NCBI GenBank assembly: GCA_022821495.1
Contig: JAJEDN010000111.1
Span: 1-40,096, forward strand
Length of the DNA stretch: 40,096 bases
Source: Candidatus Poribacteria bacterium
Lineage (GTDB): Bacteria; Poribacteria; WGA-4E; WGA-3G
Direction of reading: 5' to 3'
Positions 26,113 to 33,386 of the stretch are shown piece after piece (the stretch's first letter is position 1; every line of letters begins with the position of its first letter). The position numbers and the translations under genes were made by a program. Below the pieces are notes generated by a model. It saw nothing but the letters and a program-made list of their open reading frames with translations, was not told where the DNA came from and did no database searches.

Positions 26113-26682
26113 TTAAAAAGTTTTAACAATACCAAAATAGAAACGTGAAGGGGTGGCACTCATTTCAATCCCAAATTTTTCAATATCTCGTGCATCCTGT
26201 TCAATAGACTGAATCAGTGTAGTTGCATTATGAAAGTTTGCACTCACATAAGAATCGATCAGACTATAGAGCCAAATCCCGATGCCGGTATACATAAAAA
26301 ATGTCCTGAGTTTATACCTCTGGTTTGCATGGGCGTAGCTTTCTAATATCGTTTCTTCGCTATGAAAACTTTGCCAAACCAGATCTTCATAAGCATCGTA
26401 CCGATTTCTAAAGGACCGTTGTGCCAACAAAGCACCGATAACGGAGCCGCCTATTCCGATGACAGTTAGACTCCCTCGGAAGTAACTACGGCTATGAAAC
26501 TGTCCCCATCCGGGGAACACAGCGGAACGGACGATAGCACCGATTGGCGAAATAAGTTTACCCTGTTCCGCCTCCGCTGTTTCCGTCGTTTGCTGTTCGG
26601 TCTCTGTGCCGTTTTCAGCCTCCTGCGCAAAACTCGCGTGGAGGCTGAATAACAGTAGTAAGATAATTAGCGAAAATCTCAT
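26113..26682 (-). CDS. DUF5683-like membrane protein
   Basis: About 189 residues: signal peptide (MRFSLIILLLLFSLHASFAQ), a Glu/Thr-rich linker, then the P-x-G-A-I-V-R-S-A-V-F-P-G-W-G-Q motif with further hydrophobic segments near residues 75-95 and 130-150. The motif with Pro-Gly-Trp-Gly-Gln matches proteins of the DUF5683 type, whose role is unknown. The C-terminus ends in Phe. ATG 26682 is chosen because it opens the signal peptide. It lies between the Ser/Arg-rich protein and the NTF2-like lipoprotein, probably in one transcript. Confidence 0.7.
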   Translation of the reverse strand: MRFSLIILLLLFSLHASFAQEAENGTETEQQTTETAEAEQGKLISPIGAIVRSAVFPGWGQFHSRSYFRGSLTVIGIGGSVIGALLAQRSFRNRYDAYEDLVWQSFHSEETILESYAHANQRYKLRTFFMYTGIGIWLYSLIDSYVSANFHNATTLIQSIEQDARDIEKFGIEMSATPSRFYFGIVKTF

Positions 26683-26745
26683 TCGGTATATTGGTTTCAC
26701 GTATCTAAAAAGTTGGGCAAAGCCCACCTATTAACTTAACTGAAC

Positions 26746-28422
26746 TTAACGCCGCCGTTTCGTCCGTTGTGTTGTTCGGCTTCGATCATCATCGTCATCA
26801 TTGTTGCTGCTTGAGCTGCTACGCGATGAACTCGAACTTGATGTCGTCGGACGCGTCCGGGTCTTTGTAGAAGAGGAACGACTTACACTTGAGCGCGAAC
26901 GAGACGAACTCGAACTTGAACGGCTTACATTTGTCCGCGAACGAGACGAACTCGAACTTGAACGATTCACGCTTGAACTCTCACGCGATGAACTTGTCGT
27001 TGAACGACTTAAGCTTGATCGTGAACGAGACGAACTCGAATTTGAAGTCGTCGTTCTATACTGCGGACGTGAAGTACTACTTGTGCTCGACGAGAACGAC
27101 CGATTTGAAGTCGTTGTTGGACGTCTATAAAGCGGTGTCGTCCGTTGTGTCTGTGTTGAACTTCTATAACGGTTCGCATTTTGTGTTGTAGCAGTAGGAT
27201 AACGTCGTTGCTTACTGAGCGTACGCGTACTTCCTGTGTTCCGTGTGGCATAAGTACTTTGTCTTACCTTGCTCTGACGGAGCGTTGAAGTGGAAGCGCG
27301 GGCGCGCTGTTTCTGCGTGATAATCGACTGGCGTGCGATCCGATCCGTTGTCGCCGGTGTCTGTTTCCGGTGATTTTCGAGTGTGGTGCGGACGCTTCGC
27401 CGCACTGCTGTTCGGTCGCCGCGTTGATTGTTAGCGGATAATCGACTACGACTGTACTGCCGGCGCGTTGTTTCATGCTTAGCACTCCACCGGTTCAATT
27501 GCGTCCGTCGCTGGTAAACCTTTGGTGTACCGCCGTAGTAACTCCTGGAGCCGCTATAGTAATATGGTGAATAGCCGCGATAGTAGGAACTTGGATAGTA
27601 AGTTCGGTAGCGTCCGAGGTACCCACCGTAATACGAACGGATTGAGAGGTAATGGTGATCATAGATCGGGTAACTCCATCGGAGATAATAGTCGTAGTCC
27701 GTTGCGTAATAGATGGGACCGTCGTAAAAGTAGAGATAGGTGTACCGGTGCCATGGACGCCACCGGTAAGTCGGTGTGTAGCGTTGAATCACTCTAACTT
27801 TCGGCTGCCTACGATACGTGGAGACCTCAAGATACTCTACATCAATCTGTTCGCCGCCTTCAGCGACGATGTGAAGTTCCATCCACCCGTCTTTGACGTG
27901 ACCGGTGGCGGGGATCTTAATGTGTTCGGAGCGGTTTTTTGCTCGAAGGACAAAGGTGTCGCCGTAACGTGTCTCTTTAGCGTTTTCGTCGTAGTACCCG
28001 CGACGTGTCGTCTCGCGTTTGGTATTGCGGATCCACGCTCGACCTGCGATGGGTTCTTCGTAATCTTCGATTTCGAGTCGATGCGGTTCCCCTCGGTATC
28101 GCACCAAAACTTCAATATATTGTGTTCCTGCTGGAATTTCAAAAAGATATACCGCGCTGGCAATAGCGAATTCGTAGTCATCTGTATCCTGAGTTTCATT
28201 TGCCCAAGCGGTGAGTCGGACACCGTCCTCAAATCGGGGGCTGGCGGTAATCGTTGCGTTCCCGCGTTCTATCCATTCATCAACATCACTTGCGATGCGA
28301 TGCTCACGACTCAGCCTGTCTGCGTAATAATCGTGGTCTGCATTCACCGGGGTTGCCAACCCAGCGATGACAAAACAGCTCATGAGGCATACTGCGCTTA
28401 AAATCGAAATCCGAGTTTTCAT
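26746..28422 (-). CDS. Secreted Tyr-rich and Ser/Arg-repeat protein
   Basis: About 558 residues, no named family. A signal peptide (residues 1-28, ending VNAD) is followed by a beta-rich domain of about 170 residues. Next comes a stretch dense in Tyr, Arg and Trp (about 185-300), then a basic Thr/Arg/Gln-rich region. The C-terminal part (about 430-555) is low complexity with alternating Ser and Arg, made of 14-residue repeats, and ends with an Asp run and R-R-R. Such Tyr-rich and Arg-rich tracts suggest a matrix, adhesive or polyanion-binding surface protein; this is inference. ATG 28422 has AGGAGG 9 bases upstream and a promoter at 28539-28567. Confidence 0.75.
   Translation of the reverse strand: MKTRISILSAVCLMSCFVIAGLATPVNADHDYYADRLSREHRIASDVDEWIERGNATITASPRFEDGVRLTAWANETQDTDDYEFAIASAVYLFEIPAGTQYIEVLVRYRGEPHRLEIEDYEEPIAGRAWIRNTKRETTRRGYYDENAKETRYGDTFVLRAKNRSEHIKIPATGHVKDGWMELHIVAEGGEQIDVEYLEVSTYRRQPKVRVIQRYTPTYRWRPWHRYTYLYFYDGPIYYATDYDYYLRWSYPIYDHHYLSIRSYYGGYLGRYRTYYPSSYYRGYSPYYYSGSRSYYGGTPKVYQRRTQLNRWSAKHETTRRQYSRSRLSANNQRGDRTAVRRSVRTTLENHRKQTPATTDRIARQSIITQKQRARASTSTLRQSKVRQSTYATRNTGSTRTLSKQRRYPTATTQNANRYRSSTQTQRTTPLYRRPTTTSNRSFSSSTSSTSRPQYRTTTSNSSSSRSRSSLSRSTTSSSRESSSVNRSSSSSSRSRTNVSRSSSSSSRSRSSVSRSSSTKTRTRPTTSSSSSSRSSSSSNNDDDDDRSRTTQRTKRRR
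26895..27062 (-). repeat. 42-bp tandem repeats in the Ser/Arg region
   Basis: Units starting at 26895, 26937, 26979 (degenerate) and 27021 share a core like CGAACGAGACGAACTCGAA at a 42-bp period, encoding 14-residue Ser/Arg units. Flanking sequence down to about 26850 looks like older units. Confidence 0.75.
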
Positions 28423-28538
28423 GGTAAATTTCCTCCTAAGTACATCTCCTTCATTTGGCATTGCCAACTGGTATTTATACCTGTTGTGCGCGGTGCCTTG
28501 TGAATCTCTCTCAAAGGTAGTTTTCCTATTTAATGGAA

Positions 28539-28567
28539 ATAATACAATTTTCTCCAAAAATTGTCAA
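28539..28567 (-). promoter_or_regulatory. Promoter of Ser/Arg-rich gene operon
   Basis: On the minus strand TTGACA (28562-28567), 17 bases, TATTAT (28539-28544): a near-consensus promoter giving a leader of about 110 nt before the ATG at 28422. Confidence 0.75.
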
Positions 28568-28705
28568 GGGTTAATCAAAGTTAGTTGATTCTTCCCATAA
28601 TTCCAATCTTTTCACCTATGATTTCGACGTTCTTATCGCAACCCTGCGTTTAAAATGGACAGACTTCTTGTTAATGCTAACGAAAAACGACAACGCTAAT
28701 GCTTC

Positions 28706-29440
28706 TTAGTTTTTGGGTATTAATTGAATACCTCTCTTTTTTGCGTGTTCACGGGCAAGTGGAGTGATAATCGCTGATTTTGGGTGAACCAATTCCCGTA
28801 CGTTTGCATCCAGATTTGAAAGCGTCGTTGCGCTAATCAGAGGTTTGTCTAAACGGGCGGGCGAGTCATTCATTTTTTCCGTCACTGACTCGGCAATCTG
28901 CATCACAGGTACCCATTGAACGCCAAGTTCAGACAAAAGGTTTACATACTCGACTTCAATATTATTTATTTTTTTAGAAGTTTCACCTTGATTAAGTGCG
29001 TCAGGGACCGCTATAACCTTTTTCCCTTTAGAGAGTGCTTCAAACAGAAGATAGGTACACGGTGTGTCTACCAGCCTTAACGCGAGTTTTGCAGCCATTG
29101 GATGTGAGAAAACGGGAAGCACAATCTGTTGATACGTGTCCACAAAGGTTGCTATATCGGTTAGGGCATTCTCCTGCAGGACATTTTCTTCTCCAACTGC
29201 AGCATAGATTTGCTCGGCGTTTATAACTTTAGTTGCGAGATCAGACAGAATTATTGTAATTTTCCATCCATCTTGTAGGCAGGTGCGGAGCTGCTGGAGC
29301 GGTTTATCCAATTTAAGTTGTGTTGCGCCAAAGATAACGAGTAGTTGTTTTTCGTCTGCTCTTTGCGTAGGGGTAGGTCCTTGTGCCGCCAGTACTCTCT
29401 CCACGATTTCTCGAATCTGATCAATCAGTTCTTGGTTCAT
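28706..29440 (-). CDS. Microcompartment-associated flavoprotein-fold protein
   Basis: A 244-residue protein with a Rossmann-like flavoprotein/decarboxylase fold: strand LLVIFGATQ near 32-40, then alternating strands with V-L-P-V-F-S-H-P-M-A-A-K-L-A near 110 and K-K-V-I-A-V-P-D-A near 140. Related flavoproteins recur in bacterial microcompartment loci; their reaction is not known to me. Residues 2-18 (N-Q-E-L-I-D-Q-I-R-E-I-V-E-R-V-L) form a clear amphipathic helix followed by a Pro/Thr linker, the layout of an encapsulation peptide. The C-terminal I-T-P-L-A-R-E-H-A-K-K-R-G-I motif also recurs in microcompartment proteins. It lies 22 bases after pduL in the same operon. Confidence 0.7.
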   Translation of the reverse strand: MNQELIDQIREIVERVLAAQGPTPTQRADEKQLLVIFGATQLKLDKPLQQLRTCLQDGWKITIILSDLATKVINAEQIYAAVGEENVLQENALTDIATFVDTYQQIVLPVFSHPMAAKLALRLVDTPCTYLLFEALSKGKKVIAVPDALNQGETSKKINNIEVEYVNLLSELGVQWVPVMQIAESVTEKMNDSPARLDKPLISATTLSNLDANVRELVHPKSAIITPLAREHAKKRGIQLIPKN

Positions 29441-29462
29441 GTTGGTTTAAAATATAAGGCAC

Positions 29463-30167
29463 CTAACGCAGAATTTCAACAGGTTCGCCACCTTTCAAAC
29501 CTGCGGCGTTAGAATCATCGGTATCTAAGTGCATCTGAAGCACATAACCTTCAGAAATTTTCGGACGAACGTTTTCAAATGTCAAAGCACGCTCACCGGG
29601 GAAATGTACCTTTAGGATGTCTTCCTCGCGAATATTGAGTGCCTCAGCATCACTGGGTGTCATGTGGATGTGCCGTGTAGCACAGATAGCACCTTCCTCT
29701 AAATAGACGCTTCCTGCGGGCCCGATGAGGGTAATAGGTTCTGCCCCAGCAAGATCGCCTGAATCCCGAATAGGCGGATTTAATCCGAGCCGAATGGCTT
29801 CCGTTTGTGCGACTTCGACTTGGGAATAATCCCGGACAGGTCCGAGGATACGAACGGCTTCAATCGCGCGCATCCGTTTTCCGACAATGGTAAGGGTCTC
29901 ATTCGCAGCGAACGCTTCCGGTTGATAGAGAGGGGCATAAACAGTGAGTTGGTGCCCCGCGCCATAAAGAATCTCAAGATCTTCCTGTGTTACATGGGCA
30001 TGCCGTGCCGAGACCCCAACGGGAATCTGTTGTTGTTGCGTGACAACGTCGCATGCGCGGTTTCCAGCGTCACAGCTTCTCAAAGCACATCCGCTACAGG
30101 CTTGGTCGGTCGTGAGTCTATTCACGACACGGCGGGTAATCAATTCAACAAGGTCACGGTCTGGCAT
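29463..30167 (-). CDS. pduL: PduL-type phosphate acyltransferase
   Basis: Converts acyl-CoA and phosphate to acyl phosphate and CoA inside microcompartments, recycling CoA for the aldehyde dehydrogenase. Two PduL domains are visible: V-S-A-R-H-A-H-V (His56, His58) and A-T-R-H-I-H-M-T-P-S-D-A near 163-174, whose histidines bind zinc, and the terminal QMHLDTDDSNAAG motif. The N-terminal amphipathic helix (DRDLVELITRRVVNRL) looks like an encapsulation peptide. Between it and the catalytic part is a four-cysteine segment (Cys24, 27, 32, 39) that standard PduL lacks; it could hold zinc or an iron-sulfur cluster. It lies between the shell gene and the flavoprotein gene. Confidence 0.93.
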   Translation of the reverse strand: MPDRDLVELITRRVVNRLTTDQACSGCALRSCDAGNRACDVVTQQQQIPVGVSARHAHVTQEDLEILYGAGHQLTVYAPLYQPEAFAANETLTIVGKRMRAIEAVRILGPVRDYSQVEVAQTEAIRLGLNPPIRDSGDLAGAEPITLIGPAGSVYLEEGAICATRHIHMTPSDAEALNIREEDILKVHFPGERALTFENVRPKISEGYVLQMHLDTDDSNAAGLKGGEPVEILR

Positions 30168-30244
30168 CTATGATTCGCCTTTTCAATGAGGATGCTCCGA
30201 ACGTTCTAAGACAACGTACAGTCAATCCGTTTGTTATAGGTAAT

Positions 30245-30520
30245 TTACGATTTATTTAGGATAGTTTCGACTTCAGCGTGTGGACGCGGGATCACATGAA
30301 CAGAAACAACTTCTCCGACGCGTGCCGCTGCTTCAGCCCCGACATCCGTTGCGGCTTTAACTGCCCCGACATCGCCGCGAACCATGACAGTCACATAACC
30401 GCCGCCGATTTGTTCGTAACCGATGAGTTGGACATTCGCCGCTTTCACCATTGCGTCGGCGGCTTCAATGCTTCCAACTAAACCTCGCGTTTCAACTAAA
30501 CCCAATGCATCTCCAGTCAT
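30245..30520 (-). CDS. Microcompartment shell protein, hexamer type (BMC-H)
   Basis: A 91-residue single BMC domain like PduA/EutM/CcmK, which forms hexagonal tiles of the shell with a central pore. Visible marks: A-L-G-L-V-E-T-R-G-L-V-G at the start, A-A-D-A-M-V-K-A-A-N-V, the G-G-G-Y-V-T-V-M-V-R-G-D-V strand, and V-H-V-I-P-R-P-H at the end. The G-Y-E-Q-I-G-G-G segment lies at the expected pore position. ATG 30520 gives the standard N-terminus; its AGGAGG is rather far (14 bases), so a slightly longer form from an ATT with better spacing is possible. It is first of three genes (shell, pduL, flavoprotein) behind the promoter at 30628-30656. Confidence 0.95.
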   Translation of the reverse strand: MTGDALGLVETRGLVGSIEAADAMVKAANVQLIGYEQIGGGYVTVMVRGDVGAVKAATDVGAEAAARVGEVVSVHVIPRPHAEVETILNKS

Positions 30521-30627
30521 ATTAATTCGTATAGCCTCCTGTTGAAAGTCCAATCACAGATAAAGTAAATCTTAGCGTGTAAAAATCAAGGTCAGTCCAG
30601 CGAAATGCTAAACACTTCCCTCGTTAA

Positions 30628-30656
30628 AGTATATCACAATTTTGGGGTTTTTTCAA
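30628..30656 (-). promoter_or_regulatory. Promoter of the microcompartment operon
   Basis: On the minus strand TTGAAA (30651-30656), 17 bases, TATACT (30628-30633). It begins 10 bases after the TPR gene and would give a leader of about 100 nt before the shell gene. Confidence 0.7.
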
Positions 30657-30665
30657 GAAAAAACC

Positions 30666-31442
30666 TCAGAACGCTTTTATATTTTTCGTGAATATTTGCA
30701 TCATTTGTTGCTGAATTGCATGAATAAAAAATTTAATGGCTTGCGTATAATCTTGTGTTGTTAATGTGTGATCCCCGAACTGTGTGTAGACCTGTGCACG
30801 ACTGACATAAGCACTTGCGAAACGCGGTTCCAGAGCGATAGCCTGATCCAGATCTGCCAGGGCAAGTTTTAAGCGGTTCTCATTACCTCGGATAGAGAGC
30901 TGGAGATAAACGTTACCGCGTCCGTAATACGCCATCGCCGTAGGTTTCCGTTTAATCAGATCGTCGTAGTCGGCGAGTGCTTTTTGAATGTCTCCGTGTT
31001 TGAAGTAGGCTTCTGCCCGTTTCTGTATAACGTGGAGGCTACGCCTCCTTTTAAGTGCGGCTGAGTAGTCTTCAATCGCGCGCTGCATGTTGCCTAACGA
31101 TTGATAGGCATCACCGCGGCTTGCGTGGGCATCGGCTTGATACCTTTTGAGTCTTAACGTTTCCGTGTAATCCGCGATAGCAGTCTCGTACTGTGCAGAA
31201 CGGTAATAAGCGAGTCCGCGTTTCACATAAGCTTCAGCATACCTTGGCTCAATCTCAATCGCCTGTGTAAATGCTGCTACCGCTTCTGGGAGTTTCCATG
31301 CTCGAAGTGCTGTGGTTCCCTGTTGAACGTGAATTTGTGCTTGCCGATTCTCACCTTTTATTGCGTCCCAGGTTACAAAACGAGAGGCGAGAAAAATAGT
31401 GAGAATTAGCACAGGGGTCATGATATAAATGAGTGGGCGCAT
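30666..31442 (-). CDS. TPR-repeat protein, membrane anchored
   Basis: 258 residues: an N-terminal membrane helix (residues 4-20, probably uncleaved), then five to six tetratricopeptide repeats from about 35 to 240. Repeat cores are A-F-T-Q-A-I-E-I-E-P-R-Y-A-E-A-Y, A-I-A-D-Y-T-E-T-L-R-L and A-L-A-D-L-D-Q-A-I-A-L-E-P-R-F. TPRs bind partner proteins. It is the last gene of a four-gene operon and lies 12 bases after the phosphatase gene. Its partner is probably another product of that operon, which is inference. Confidence 0.85.
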   Translation of the reverse strand: MRPLIYIMTPVLILTIFLASRFVTWDAIKGENRQAQIHVQQGTTALRAWKLPEAVAAFTQAIEIEPRYAEAYVKRGLAYYRSAQYETAIADYTETLRLKRYQADAHASRGDAYQSLGNMQRAIEDYSAALKRRRSLHVIQKRAEAYFKHGDIQKALADYDDLIKRKPTAMAYYGRGNVYLQLSIRGNENRLKLALADLDQAIALEPRFASAYVSRAQVYTQFGDHTLTTQDYTQAIKFFIHAIQQQMMQIFTKNIKAF

Positions 31443-31454
31443 GATATGAGTCTT

Positions 31455-32453
31455 TTAGTCCGATTTTGATTTTTCAGTCTTGTCGTAAAGGTGATGAATA
31501 TTTACGCCTAACTTCAGAGCATGTACAGACGGGTATTTCTCTGCCAAATCAATTTCAATGTAGGATCGGACGCCGGGCAAGCCACTATAGCCTGTCGAAA
31601 AAATGAGTTGATTCTTGCCGAATGTTGCGATCCCATCTCTGACATTTTGGGCAGGAAAGTAGTGAATCGGGGTGTGTCCGACGACGAGAAGATTCGCATG
31701 AATGGCTGCAAGAAATTTTTCAATGTGTGTTAAGGTATAGCCGCCAGGATAGGCGATAACAGGGCGCGGCCAAAGCAGCTCTTCAAGGGTTTTGGGATCG
31801 GGATCAACGAGATCGGCAAGACTGGTAATGGCACGCGCCGGACCGGCGTGGATACCGACAAAGCCGTTTTTGGCAATAATGACTGTTGGCAGGTTCATAA
31901 GGAATTCATAGTGCGTATCGGTCATTCTTTCAATGAAATTGAACTGCTCGTAGTAGGCACCGAGTGGACTTTCATACAATAAACGAATGAATTGATCCTG
32001 ATTTTCTGCCGTCATTCCTTGTTTCTTCAGCATTGCATAGGCATCTGCGGCGGCAAATTCGTGGTTGCCTCGAATATAGATAAGCCTTTTGCCCTTGTCG
32101 CCGAGTTGTTTTCGGAGTTCCATAACTCGGTCAATAATTAAAATATCACCATAAGGTGGATGTCTCGGTTCACCGGGTTTATAGTCAATCGCGTCACCGA
32201 GTATCAACCCGTAGACATCTTCACCGGCTTGAATCCGTTCCACAAGTTTCGTGAGTTGCAACCATTGGTTAAAATCGTCCCAATGTGCGTGCAGATCAGA
32301 AACCATGTAGATGGTGCCGTGATCAGGTAGAACGACGACATGCCCGTCGCGTGTGAGTTGGTCTGGGTACTGTATGAGTTGTTTAGGTTGTGCTGTCGCT
32401 ACGGAAGCGAAACAGATAAAGCAGAGGGTAGCGTAAATCAGAGAGGTGTTCAT
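31455..32453 (-). CDS. Exported calcineurin-like metallophosphatase
   Basis: 332 residues with a cleavable signal peptide (about 1-21, ending A-T-A-Q). The metallophosphatase motifs follow in order: V-S-D-L-H-A-H (D-x-H), G-D-A-I-D (G-D), R-G-N-H-E (G-N-H-E), and V-G-H-T-P-I-H (G-H-x-x). Such enzymes use two metal ions to cleave phosphate esters, and some are bis(nucleosyl)-tetraphosphatases or protein phosphatases. The exported location suggests a periplasmic substrate. The GNHEF and HTPIHYFPA pattern resembles PPP-type serine/threonine phosphatases. It lies 5 bases after the peptidase gene. Confidence 0.88.
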   Translation of the reverse strand: MNTSLIYATLCFICFASVATAQPKQLIQYPDQLTRDGHVVVLPDHGTIYMVSDLHAHWDDFNQWLQLTKLVERIQAGEDVYGLILGDAIDYKPGEPRHPPYGDILIIDRVMELRKQLGDKGKRLIYIRGNHEFAAADAYAMLKKQGMTAENQDQFIRLLYESPLGAYYEQFNFIERMTDTHYEFLMNLPTVIIAKNGFVGIHAGPARAITSLADLVDPDPKTLEELLWPRPVIAYPGGYTLTHIEKFLAAIHANLLVVGHTPIHYFPAQNVRDGIATFGKNQLIFSTGYSGLPGVRSYIEIDLAEKYPSVHALKLGVNIHHLYDKTEKSKSD

Positions 32454-32458
32454 CGGTT

Positions 32459-33367
32459 TTAAGTTTTGAAGAATGCGTCTATAGTGTCATCCTGTTGTGC
32501 GAGTTTATTGAGGTGCCGCTGTCTACGATTCCGGCAGACGAGGTAGCCCAGGAGTGCGAGACCGCCAAGTCCTCCCCATAAAAAATAAGAATTGGAAAAA
32601 AGGGATGCCCACCGATAACGTTCCGCCAGTGATTCGCGCCAAAGGGCATCATAGGTGGCGAGATCCCATCCGACTACGGTTTCAAAAGCCGTGTCGAAGT
32701 TTTTACCTGCATGGAGTTGCGCAATAAGTGCAAACAGGACATCTCTACCTTTGCGTTCAACCAACCAACGGAGTGCGTCTTGACTTTCAGCATACGCCAA
32801 ATCCGCACCGGTTTGCGAACTCGGAAACCCTCGTTCCAATTCTTGAAGCGGTAAGATAGATTTAGAGAAAATATGCTTTAGCAATGTTTCGTGGCGACTT
32901 GGCACCCATTCCTCAGCAAAGTAGATCGCTATCCCTTCTATAAACCAGAGTGGAATTTCTTTAACGGCTTTGCGGGTACATTGTCCGAAAAGGACATGTG
33001 CGATCTCGTGACGCAGCACTTGTGCTAACTGCAGTTTCGCAAGTGCTATGTGTTTCGGATTTTGGATAACAATCCGCCGACTCAGCGGGAAGGCGCACCC
33101 GACTGCCCAATCCTGAATCGGCGCGTGAACAGAAGTCTGAAAAGCCTCTTGTGTATCGCAGACCCAAATGTCAATCATTCCTGCTGGCATACGGCTTGTT
33201 AATTCCGGCATTTCGGCATAGAAATTCTCAGCAATCTGAAGGATTGACGCTGGATCTGCTGTTCCTTCTTGATAGTAGACCCGAAAGTGTGAGCTCTCCA
33301 CTGATTCCCACGTAGCGGATGCTGAAAAGGTCGATAGGATCAATAAGAGCATAACAAGGCTTTTCAT
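32459..33367 (-). CDS. Exported zinc peptidase (peptidase-MA-like)
   Basis: 302 residues. A signal peptide (about 1-18) is followed by a domain with H120-E-I-A-H124 and a downstream Glu144 in W-F-I-E-G-I-A, the gluzincin arrangement of the peptidase-MA-like family. A C-terminal membrane helix near 262-280 (L-W-G-G-L-G-G-L-A-L-L-G-Y-L-V) and a short basic tail anchor it, with the catalytic part outside the cytoplasm. The substrate is unknown. It is second in the operon, 19 bases after the von Willebrand A gene. Confidence 0.85.
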   Translation of the reverse strand: MKSLVMLLLILSTFSASATWESVESSHFRVYYQEGTADPASILQIAENFYAEMPELTSRMPAGMIDIWVCDTQEAFQTSVHAPIQDWAVGCAFPLSRRIVIQNPKHIALAKLQLAQVLRHEIAHVLFGQCTRKAVKEIPLWFIEGIAIYFAEEWVPSRHETLLKHIFSKSILPLQELERGFPSSQTGADLAYAESQDALRWLVERKGRDVLFALIAQLHAGKNFDTAFETVVGWDLATYDALWRESLAERYRWASLFSNSYFLWGGLGGLALLGYLVCRNRRQRHLNKLAQQDDTIDAFFKT

Positions 33368-33386
33368 AGTCTTTCCGTGGCACGGG

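Noticed and set aside
26881..27062. CRISPR-like array from 42-bp periodic repeats
   Set aside because: The repeats are coding, contiguous and in frame, without unique spacers.
26801..27130. Long open frame opposite the Ser/Arg-rich gene with Glu/Leu/Arg repeats
   Set aside because: It is the antisense reading of the 42-bp repeats, with no RBS; the repeat composition keeps the frame open.
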